Assembly: GCF_029633865.1 (NCBI RefSeq)
Contig: NC_079211.1
Location: 3,139,739-3,203,738 of the forward strand
Source of the DNA: Lampris incognitus
Lineage: Eukaryota > Chordata > Actinopteri > Lampriformes > Lampridae
DNA: 64,000 nucleotides
Reading direction: 5' to 3'
Shown here: in pieces, positions 1 through 11,600 of the stretch
Numbering within the stretch: position 1 is the first letter of the stretch
Layout of the letters: each line of letters opens with the position of its first letter
Notes under the pieces: model-generated
What the model was told of the DNA's origin: nothing
Database searches by the model: none
Seen by the model: only the letters and a program-made list of their open reading frames with translations
Translations under genes and position numbers: made by a program

Positions 1-80
1 TTCTGAAAGCTGTCTGTGGTGGTAGTGGTTTTCTCACAAATTCCTCCATTGCATGCTGGACCTAGGTATATTCTGTTTGT

Positions 81-295
81 TACACTTGAGAAACATGCAG
101 ATCTATTTATCTGTTTCTGTTTCTTACACTGGAGAAACCTGCAGATCTATTTATCTGTTTCTGTTTGTTACACTTGAGAAACCTGCAGATCTATTTATCC
201 GTTTCTGTTTCTTACACTTGAGAAACCTGCAGATCTATTTATCCGTTTCTGTTTCTTACACTTGAGAAACCTGCAGATCTATTTATCTGTTTCTA
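81..295. repeat. 44-bp tandem repeat, about 5 copies
   Basis: The motif beginning TACACTTGAG recurs at 81, 125, 169, 213 and 257, an exact 44-bp period with few substitutions. The array ends where the CpG-rich eif4e 5' region begins. It stays open in one frame on the + strand, but it is a simple tandem array and I do not call it coding. Confidence 0.9.
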
Positions 296-409
296 TGCGA
301 GTTGCGGCGTACGGACGCGCGGGTCGCACAGCGCATGCGCGTCGATGTCAGCAGGTGTTTTACTGGGCTATTTAATTAAAGTAGTGGGACGGAGGAGCTG
401 ATCCACATG
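296..409 (+). promoter_or_regulatory. Probable eif4e promoter and 5' leader, CpG-rich with NRF1-type palindrome
   Basis: CpG density jumps at about 296. The perfect palindrome GCGCATGCGC at 331-340 matches the NRF1 consensus, common in CpG-island promoters of housekeeping genes. A TA-rich stretch (TATTTAATTAAAG) lies at about 369-381, just upstream of the start codons. The transcription start is not visible; a very short leader or an alternative upstream start are both possible. Confidence 0.55.
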
Positions 410-427
410 ATGGCGACCGGAGCGATG
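410..427 (+). CDS. eif4e: eif4e exon 1 (six codons, MATGAM)
   Basis: Very short coding first exon ending at the donor GTGAGT (428), phase 0. Two tandem ATGs (407, 410); the second has the better Kozak context. The MAT start is shared with vertebrate eIF4E, supporting this exon despite its size. Confidence 0.8.
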
Positions 428-2574
428 GTGAGTTCCCCGGCGTGTCCATACATCCATCATATTTCTATGTCGTGTGGCTTTATCCACCCGTGTAGACACG
501 GTTCCGTTGGAAGTACAGCGAGCACACGGCGGCGGGTCACCCAGATGGACCGCCGAACCTTTTGAGAGGCGACTGTTTGCTTCGTCTCCTTGACAGTTTA
601 CAACGTGGAAAGTTGAACGCTGTAGTTGTCAGATCAACCACAGTAAACCTAAACAACCGGGAAGAGCTTTTGTTGGCGTTTACCGTCTGAAAACGGACAT
701 TTCCTCCGCTAGCTTGCGGTTAGTTTAGCAGACTCCGTCAGCTTCACAAAATGGCGGACCAAACCCGTAACTCCTGCGAGAGAGGGTTTTGACCAGACGG
801 TCGTTATGGGCGTTTTGGGTTTTCAAACTTTAATAGTTTTGTGGAAAAAAAATAGACCCGCCGCTCCCTGAATTCTGCTAAAATTGCCATATATTTGCAT
901 TTAAATGAGTTGATGAATCGCACAAAAAAGATCCGCCTAGACGACCATGGACGACCGTCTCGTAATTCGCGCGTGATCGTGTGCGCCATGTCAGTATGTG
1001 TGACGTGTGTGGGTTGCGTCACTTCCTTGGTGAAGTTCACTGCGCTGTCTGTGCTAGAGACACAATAGCGCCCTCTAGTGCAGACAAACGGTCTAAACTT
1101 GGTGTGTGACGATGTCCAACATGTCTGCTTACAGACGCACCGTGACTGCCACCGACGCCTTGCAGTATTTACAGGCGTTGCACTGCGGCCATTTTAAATT
1201 GTTTGAAAAATAGTATTAAAGTTGTTAAAATGTTAATTTGTGGTGTTGGTTAGTTTCTTAACAGCCATACTAACACGTGTAATGCATTAATATCTCAATT
1301 GGGTATTTAGCTTGACAGAATATAGAGTTTAAAAGCCGGCGGTCATTTTGACCGCCCATGGTCCTTTCTGGAAGGAGTGAAATCACGGTCGTTGACGTGT
1401 TGGTCTGTATTGGCTCCGGTTTCCCGTTGGCCTCGTTCATCATGTCACTTAAGTTACAATAAAAGTGTTTTTGGGGGGTTTTTTGTGATATTGTTTAAGA
1501 CTTAAAACCATGAAAGGTTGCAGGGAATTGTAAAACAGTGTTTTGATACACAGGACCAGAAGTTATCATCTAACTAAAAATGGTGTTCTGGACCCATATT
1601 GAATTTGACATTACAAAATCAGCATCTGTCACTAAAACCCCATCAATGGAAGCATGTCCTGCCATTACTGAGGAGCATGACAAGCTGTTAATGTTCTCTT
1701 ATTAGCTCTGAAGAGTGTTCTCACCTGCTGAGTGAGTCCCTCTTACACCAAAATGAGAGGATAATCGTTTTAGGTAGGAGGTTTACAGTCTGCTGTTTTG
1801 TCCTACTTCTATCAATCTTATTTCCCAGGTTTCATCAATGAATCGTGCGAAATCTAAGAAAAAGAGTAAAAATTCTGTCTGTGAAGTGGCGAATCCTGTG
1901 GCGTACATTAAACACCCCCTGCAAAACAGGTAAGATCGCATCCGGACGTTTTCTTACTGATTGTGCCTTGTGTGCGCTGCAGTTTACCGCCTGCTGTCTG
2001 CTTGCAGGTGGGCCCTCTGGTTTTTCAAGAATGACAGAAGTAAAACGTGGCAAGACAACGTGCGTCTCATCGCTCGTTTTGACACAGTGGAAGACTTCTG
2101 GGCGTAAGCATGTTCCCCAAGTATACAGAGCCAAATGTCTGGCGTAGTCTGGAGTTTTGCTCCAAAACAAGTGTGGTATGAAGAGCTAGTTCATATTCAA
2201 ATGTCTTTATTTCGAACATGCAAAATAAAATTAAAAAGGGACCAAGCATAGGGTCCGACCCGTTAGCCAATGGCTAACGCATCTGACCCTTTAGTCAAGC
2301 GGTTAGCGATGTCTCCCGCGGCGCGGGAGATACGGGTTCGCGTCCCAGCTGCGGTAGTTCCTGTGGTTGCCCCCCATAAACTTGTTTTTCCACACATCAG
2401 GGTATGTCATTCTCAATATCTATCTCACAATGACTCAAAGAATGATAAAAACAATAACAAACAAAGAAAACGACCATGATTTCCGAGAAACATCAATAAC
2501 TTCGTCCACCGTGGGTTGTGGTTATGAGAGGAGCAAAACCTCCTCCTCATCCTTGTACTGCTTCCAAAAAAATA

Positions 2575-2606
<32 letters not shown>

Positions 2607-5600
2607 GCAGCGAAATTGGGGGGGGGGGCAGCCGAGAACCGCCACAGCCGGGACGCAAACCCGTATCTCCTGCACCGCGGGCGACAACGTGAACCAGCCG
2701 ACTAAAGGGTCCGACCCGTTAGCCAAGGACTAACATGTCTACTTACACATGCACGTTACACTACCCCCCCCCCTCCTTCGGGAAGCGCTTCAGCATATCA
2801 GCTCCCTCACGCCTCTGGGCGCATGCGCTTCCGATGACCTCACAGTCTCACCATCCCACTTCTGACACCAATGTAGCGAATTCAGGGGCGCAGCCGGGAA
2901 CCGTCGCCACAGCCGAGCACAGTGCATGTACAAGTATAACGGGTTGTATAATGGCTCCTTGCCATTTTCGTTCACGAGTCTTATGACGTTTCCGGCAGAT
3001 TTTATGGTCAAGTGTCACACCCAGAAATGTATTTTCATATACTCTTTCAGTGTTAATCTTGTAGATCATTTCTTCTACTTGTGTCTATTTTACGATTTCC
3101 AAATAACATAAACTTAGTTTTGTTCAGATTTAATGATAATTTGTTTGTCAAACCACATTTTTAACTTTTTCATTTCAGCTGTGATCAACTCCTAAAGCTT
3201 CTGTAAATTATCCCCAGAACAAAAAATGATTGTCATCTGCAAATAAATTGAATTTCAATAGACTTGATACCTTACACATATCATTGATATACAGAACAAA
3301 TAATTTAGGGCCTAATACTGACCCCTGTGGGACTCCACAAGTAATGTCCATGCATGTTGCTTTGTAGTCACCTAATCTGCACAAATTGTCTGTTTCCTAT
3401 ATAACTTTTCAGCCAATTTAGCCCCACCCCTCCGATACCGTACCTTTATCATTTTATTAAGTAATATTTCATGGTCAATTGTATCAAATGCTTTTTTTTA
3501 TAAATCCTCCCACTGTATATTTCTTGTTATCAGTACAACTAGTTATTATTCTATTAGCTCCATTAATGCCATAGATGTTGATTTGTTTGATCAGAACCCA
3601 TACTGACTGTCTCACAACAATTTATGTTTCTCAATAAAATGATCAAACCTTGCAATATAGAGTTTTTCCAAAATCTTAGAGAACTGGGAAAGTAAGGACA
3701 CCTGCCTGTAATTGGTAAAGTGATGTCTATCTCCAGCTTTATATAGTGGGATAACTTTAGCAATTTTCATATGACATGGAAATGTACCCATTTTGAAAGA
3801 CAAGTTGCAGATGGATCAAGTCAAGTTATTTTTATAGCCCAAATTCACAAGGTAGTCCCAAAGGGCTTTACAATTAGTACAATGTACGACATACAACAAT
3901 ACCATCAATTACTTTCTTAACTAAAGTCATATCAGTTCCATTCCAGTCAGCTGATGTTTGGTTCTTACTCTTGTAAGAACCAAACAATGATTTCTTTTCC
4001 TTCTACAGCTCTCCGAAAGGTGGGCTTTGAATTCATTCTCCATAATCCTCAATAGCCTCAACCTCTTTTGGCTGGGTGTCATCTATTTCTTCTGCCAGTT
4101 TTGGACCCACACATACAAAATATTAGTTCAACCCAGTTACCGCGTCATTCATATTTAATGAAACGTTTTCTGGCACAGGATACAAATCCTCTACACCAGA
4201 CTTGACAAATTAAAACAAACAACCATGCAAAAAGAAACAATATCGTTATTATAATCACAAATCACATAAATACCATAGTCTCTCAAATACATTAGTCTCA
4301 AATAGTCACACAATACTCACAATGATCACAACTCGGCTTTATAATCGTATAAAAAGTCCTTTGTTGACCAAAATTTATCTAATCAATTTTTAAAAGAATT
4401 AACTGAAGGCGCTGCACCACTTCCTCTGGAAGTTTGTTCCATGCTCTTGATGATAAAACTATAAATGTTTATAGTTTTATCATTGTCCATGAAATACTAG
4501 GGTAACTTGTGTTTGTTGATCCATTTCTAATAATGCTATCTAATATTCTCCATGTGCCCTTGATATTGTCTTTGTTTTCCTCTAATATTTTATTATAATA
4601 TTATTTTATATCTTTTGTATGTATTTTCTGCCTCTACTGTTCTACATTTTATGAACTGTCTATATTGAGCGTTCTTTTTTTTTTTACAGGCATTTTGCAG
4701 TCCCTTTGTAATCCACGGTCTATGCTCATAGTTTTGCTTCCTGTTGTATTGTTTTATTGGGCAGTTTTTGTGTTATAAATATCCTGAGAAATATATTATA
4801 GGCTTTGTCAATGTTATTTTCCTCATATACTTTTTTTTCAGTTTTGTTCTAATAATTGATTTTTAAATGCACCCATGTTTTCCTCTGTTCTCACTCTCCT
4901 GGATTTAATCATATTGTCTTCCTTAGCCTTCGCATAGCCAGGCCATAGATTACAAAAACTGGCAAATGGTCACTTGTATTATTTGTTAACAACCCGCTCA
5001 CTATATTGGTGTCCATATTATTTGAGAATATGTTGTCTATTAGAGTGGCACAGTTGGATGTTACTCTGCTAGGTTTTGAGGTCGTTAGATGGACTCATGC
5101 TATACATTGCATCGATAAACTCGTCAATTTGTGCTTGTTGGTAAAACGAATGAAGGTTGTTTCCGAAGGCTACCAAGTTAATTTAGTCTTCAGCTATCAG
5201 TTGATCTTCAGCATTTGACAAGTAACTAAAATGCCGTCTTCAAGTGTTTTTATTCTCTTCACATTGTGTTGGAAGTTTCTGTGAGGTGCATTTTGTAGTC
5301 GACTGTTTAATTCTACTTTCCATGTCCTTCTGTATATGTGACATCTTTTCTTTTTACCGTAGAGGGCAGTATGCACTGTGAAATTTAAAACTGTATTGTC
5401 TTTTCACCAGTACTGTCAGTCGGCCCAAAGCTCCATAGGGGTCATCCTCTTTCTTCAGATCTACTACTTTCGGCTGCTCCCATTAGGGGTCGCCACAGCG
5501 GATCATCCATTTCCATCTCTTCCTGTCCTCTGCATCTTCCTCTTTTTCTTCAGATATACAGGAGTATTTAATAAAGGAACATCAGTCTTTATGTAAACTT

Positions 5601-8600
5601 TGTCCCAGGTTGCCGACAGATGGTAGTTTTGAAATGCTTTAAAGTTGTCATTTTGAACAGTTTATGTAACCACAAATGTCTGTCAAACTCGGGCAGCAGT
5701 AAAACATTTTTAAAAATGCATAACCCTCCTTTTTCTTTTTCAGTTTGTATAACCACATTCAGCCGTCAAGTAACTTGATGTCTGGCTGCGACTACTCACT
5801 GTTTAAGGTAAATTAGCTAGACCATTAATGATTATGTGCAACATCCTCTCATTAAACCCAGCATTAGGATCTATCTAGGCCTCACTCTTAAGTGTTGGAT
5901 GGGAATTTGGTTTCATTTTCCTTATGATTTTGTGACTCGGAGGTTCTGACCAGTCTGGTGGCACGCTGAGGCAAGCCAATGTAAAACACTGTGGTTCTGT
6001 TAAGAAGCATTGGATGACGGCCATCGTCAGATGACTCGTTGGCACAGTCAGCTGGGACGTAGCCAGGTCCAGCCAGCGTTGTATAAGAAAAGGATTAGTG
6101 GTAAATTTTCAGTGTCACCCTAATCATCTTTGGGATTACATTTTTGTTTTCTATATTTTCTCCATTGTTTAAAACTTGTGTAAAGGTAAAACTGCAGTAC
6201 AAAGATATAAATCAAAAAGTTCCTTTCTGATTTAAATACACGCTTAAAAATATCTTTTTGTCAGCTATGAAGGACCTGCATTGGCGAAGAATTTATTATG
6301 ATCCCATACCCATATTTTCTATAGATGCAATATAGCCACAATGCATTTTTGTATTATAAAATCCATCTTGGTAGATGGGGTTTAGGACTAACTACAGCCA
6401 GACATGTCAAAACACCCTTCCTGTCTGTATGGCACCCATCTAGACCCCCATCCAGTTAACACTCTCCTAGGAATGAATTGAAAGGTTTTTAGAATGGAAG
6501 TAAAATGATTTTTACTTCGTTTAAGACCGGAGTGCCTTTTTCTTAGCTTGTCTGTGAATGTTCTCATTCATCCAGGTCATGGTTATCCAAAGGAGTTGAT
6601 ATCTATGGCTCTGTTAGCGACGGGCGTTGGTAAACATCTGATCACAAAGAGCCACGCATATCAATAGCTCTGACGACCCCTAGAGGATCAATTCTGAGTC
6701 TCATCACCAGCCAGTCAGACTAGCTTGGTCTAGTCAGAAAGGCACGAACTGAGGAAGCCTCTTGGATGAGAGGCGAAACGTCTTCACGGATATATACCAA
6801 GTCCAGTGGCACTTGATTCAATCTTTTCTTAGCTTGATTAAATATGTACCTGATGGCATTATTGCCCGGGTTCTTGGATGCTCATAGAGCATTTCTAATA
6901 AGCAGCTCCCAATGTTATTTATAAAAATTTATTTCTGATTTTTCCCTTTTTTCTCCCAATTTAGTGGCCAATTGATCCCTATTTTAATTCAAACACCCAC
7001 CCTCGTATTGCATGCGTTCGCCAACTGCATCTCTCCGGCCGGCAGTCTCGAAGGAAAGCGCCTCCCCACTTTCGTGACAAGGCGAATCCAAGCCGAACCA
7101 CTGCTTTTCCAACACACACAGAGACGCATTCACATGACGAACACAAGCCGACTCCGCCCCCCTCCCGAAGACAGCGTTGCCAATGATTGCTGCTTCATCG
7201 AGTCCGGCCATAGTCGGATCTGACGAGACCGGGGTGCGAACCCCAGTCCCCAGTGTCCCAATGTTATTTAAATCATTTTACCATCTTGACACATCACCCA
7301 AATTTCATTTTGGAATTGGAAATGAGATCCTTCGATACCTTCCTGAGTCAGACGTACTGTTATACCACCATTCTCCCAGAGGAGAAACCGAGCCTCATTT
7401 AGATTGAATGTTTGTGTGAAACGGTGAAATATTCTGATTGACAACTGTAGTGAATGGTTGGCTAATCCTGTCATACGTCTGGAAATGGATCTGAGGATTC
7501 TTAACAGTTCTGTGTACACAGGATGGGATTGCTCCGATGTGGGAGGACAAGCGAAACCAGCGAGGAGGCCGCTGGCTAATCACACTGGCTAGGCAGCAGC
7601 GCAAGGTGGATTTGGACCGGTTCTGGCAGGAGACGGTGAGTTCTTCAACCCTGGGTTGTATATTGACAAATTATTTAAGTCAAACCTGAGAAGTAAAGAG
7701 AACAGTGCCTCTTGCATGGGGAAATTTAAAAAAAAAAAAAACTTTGAAAAATTAAGTTATAGACAGTGCCTCCCTATAAGTGTCGGGGCGCCCTGTTGTG
7801 GTCAATTGATGTAAATGTTTCCGCACGCTCAAGTTAATCTTATGGCAGGGATGTCAAATTCTATCTTACTGACAGCAGTGCTGAGGGTTGTGAATAAAAT
7901 CAGGGGCCAGACATTTATTACAATGATTATTTGTATTTGAGGTAACATGGGGATTCGAACCAGTGATCCCCGTGTTGGTAGGCAATGGAAGTTATGCTAC
8001 CCGGACGCCCCCATAGGGCCAAAAAGTTTTAACTCGACGAAGGCACGAATGACCTGTGTAACCTTTCACCTGCACAGTCAACAGTAATGACCTGCCAGTC
8101 CTCTGACACGCATGCATGTGCACAGGAAAAGAGCTTATTTTTATGTCTTTACAGGACTGGTACAAAAACTTATCAATACTATCGTGAATAGTAATACATG
8201 GTTACTACTGACGTCATTTGTTGCATAAGTATATTGTTGACTTTTTCTAAAGTCTAGTGTTTCTGCAGCTCTTGTGTTTGGTGGGTGAAGCATTCAACGA
8301 ACACAGTGGTGATGTGTGTGGCGCCGTCGTTAACGTCCGTGCCAAAGGAGATAAAATCGCTATTTGGACCACAGACTACGAGAACAGGGAGGCCATCACA
8401 CACATAGGGTGAGTTTAAGACTTTCCACAGCCATCAACTATGAGGAGCAGTGGAAGGAAAGCTCACTTTTATCCCAGGGAGGATTTTAACCCCACTCCAT
8501 TAAGTCCCCCAGCTCTTTAAGTCCATGCAACAGATCAGAGACTGTATCCAACTACCAAAAAAAAAGAACTAAACTGCTTTTAGCAAGATGGGCGCAATAA

Positions 8601-11600
8601 CCAATTACCATTCAGGGTTCAACGTTAATGTTTGTTTGTTTTTTGTTTTTTCCACTTGCCCGATTGGGCAGTGGGTCAGAAATCTACCTGCCGAAGTCAA
8701 TTTTTACTAGTCCCTACATACACTACGTGAACAAAAGTATTGGGACACACCTCTTAATCCTTGAATTCAGGTGTTTCATTCAGACCCATTGCGACAGGTG
8801 TGTAAAATCCAGCAGCTAGCCATGCAGTCTGCATTTACAAATATTTGTGAAAGAATGGGTCATTCTGAAGAGCTCATTGAATTCAAGCGCGATACTGTCA
8901 TAGGATGCCACCTTTGCAATAAGTCAGTTCGTGAAAGTTCTTCCCTGCTAGATATTCCACGGTCAACTGTAAATGGTATTATTGAAAACTGGAATCGTTT
9001 AGGAACAACAGCAACTCAGCCACCAAGTGGCAGACCACGTAAAGTCACACAGTGGGGTCAACGAGTGCTGAGGCGCATAGTGCGTAAAAGTCGCCAATGC
9101 TCTGTTGACTCGGTAACTGCAGAGTTCCAAACTTCCTCTGGCATTAACATCAGCACAAAAACTGTGCACCGGGAGCTTCATGGAATGGGTTTCCATGGCC
9201 GAGCAGCTGCATGCAAGCCTTACATCACCAAGCACAATGCCAAGCATCAGATGGAGTGGTGTAAAGCACGCTGCCACTGGACTCTGGAGCAGTGGAAACG
9301 TGTTCTGTGGAGTGACGAATCACGCTTCTCTGTCTGGCAGTCTGATGGACGAGTCTGGGTTTGGCGGATGCCAGGAGAACATTACTTGCCTGACAGCATT
9401 TTCTACCACTACTTTCGGATGCTCCCATTAGGGGTCACCACAGCGGATCATCCATTTCCATTTCTTCCCATCTTCTGCATCTTCCTCTGTCACACCAGCC
9501 ACCTGCATGTCCTCCCTCACCACATCCATAAACCTCCTCTTTGGCCTTCTTCTTTTCCTCTTCCCTGGCAGCGCCATATTCAGCATACCTGCCTGACTGC
9601 ATTGTGCCAACTGTAAAGTTTGGTTGAGGGGGGATAATGGTATGGGGTTGTTATTCAGGGGTTGGGCTAGGCCCCTTCGTTCCAGTGAAGAGAAATCTTA
9701 ATGCTTCAGCATACCAAGACATTTTGGACAATTCTATGCTTCCGACTTTGTGGGAACAGTTTGGGGAGGACCCTTTTCTGTTCCAGCATGACTGTGGCCA
9801 GTGCACAAACCAAGGTCCATTAAGACATGGTCTGGTGAGTTTGGTGTGGAAGAACTTGACTGGCCCGCGCAGAGCCCTGATCTCAGCACCATCAAACCCC
9901 TCTGGGATGAACTAGAATGGAGATTGCGAGTCAGGTCTTCTCGTCCAACATCAGTGCCTGACCTCACAAATGCTCTTCTGGATGAATGAACAAAAATTCC
10001 CACAGACACACTCCAAAATCTTGTGGACCAACTCCATATTAATGCCTATGGGATGTCATAAAAGCTCTTGTAGGTGTAATGGCCAGGTGTGCCAATACTT
10101 TTGTTCATATAGTGTATATTGTTTAATTTATTAGCGATTAGCAAATGACAACAAAGACAAGTTAATTGTCATGTTTACTTTTTATTTAATTAAATGAAAC
10201 ATAACAAGGAAACAATGCATCATAGATGCGTAGCAACAAACATTCTTGCATATCGAAAATGGTATGACTCTTCTCCCCCGTGCATCCTTCTCTCCAGAGA
10301 TGGACTCATTAACTGTGAGTGATTGAGCGAGTGAGTGTAATTGTGAGTGAGTGAAAGAATAGGCTGTAGCAAATGATTTGCATCCAAAAACCAAATGAAA
10401 CCATACAAATCCTAATCACACCGACATGCTCTCTGCCCTACTGACAGCCATCTTTGTACAACACGCTCCGCATCGGCATTGGCTACTGCTGGCCCCTCAG
10501 TGCTAATGTACAGCAGTTTCCACAGTATTTCAACTGAGGGGTTGCTCTGCCAATCTGTTTTACTGTGCTTCATGGCACTGAAGCCACACTCGCAGGCAGC
10601 AGTGGATAGTGGGAGCACGAGGATCAGCTCAACCACCATCAGCAGGTTGGGGAAGCTCTGCAGCCTATCAGGGTCTGTTTAAAAAGTCTGGTCTGTTGGA
10701 CCTGGGGCAGCGCTTTGATCACCACTTTTGCGCTTGGCCACTCCTGGTGCCTTGCCTCACCCCTGTCACACCCCACCCTATCCAGTATGTCAGCAAACTG
10801 GTCTGTGATGAAATGGAGATGGTCTGCTCCGTAACTGGTCAGGTATGCCTCCTCTGCGGGCCACTCCCTCGGGTCCAACAAACTCGTAGCTGCGTGAAGA
10901 ATCTTGTCACTCTCCAGGTCCTTGCAACAGCTCCTCATGCTTCTGATGACTGCGTCATCTTCAGTTTATCAACATATATCAAAAAACAAAACAAAAAATA
11001 CTCCCGGTCCGTCACTCACATTGACTCAAATCCTTCAGCCACTGTCGTTTATAAATCATGGCCATACAACATTTATAGAATAGTACAGAAGTTGACCAGA
11101 CCTAAGGACACACACACACACTTTGTAAAACTTACACACAATTTATCTTCTAAGGACAAAATACAAAATCAACTTTTCCTGTTTGAATAATTTATGTGAG
11201 TACTGTGTTTATATGGTGTTGTTAATTGCCCATTACCTTTTCATGGTTGTGATGAGGTTGAATAACAAGCTGTTCATAACACCAGCTGTAAAATAATGTT
11301 TGATCATTAACAAATATTTTTCTGGAAAACACAAAATGCTAAACCCATAGAAAATGAACTGCGAGTGCAAGGTTTGACTGACAGAATGATAGAGTAACAT
11401 TAGATGGACCCTTGCTTTCGACGGGCCATGTCGGTGTGGTGCTGCATACCCAGGTCAATCCCATTCCTCTGTTGAAGAGCAGTCACACAGGTACACAGTG
11501 AATGGCTGTACAGTTTTTTAAAACATGATACTCTATGGTGATCAGTTTAGTAATTACCTGACTTGCCTCAGCGTTCATGTTTCGTACAAGCACCGGCAAG

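Larger units (their letters stand above)
8719..10116 (+). mobile_element. Tc1-like transposon, 1,394 bp, with TA target duplication
   Basis: 8721-10114 is bounded by TA dinucleotides and inverted ends: CACTACGTGAACAAAAGTAT at the left, and the complement of CAATACTTTTGTTCATATAG at the right. It contains a Tc1-type transposase gene and a nested RTE LINE. The TA duplication and ITRs are typical of Tc1/mariner. Inserted in eif4e intron 6 in the gene's orientation. Confidence 0.9.
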
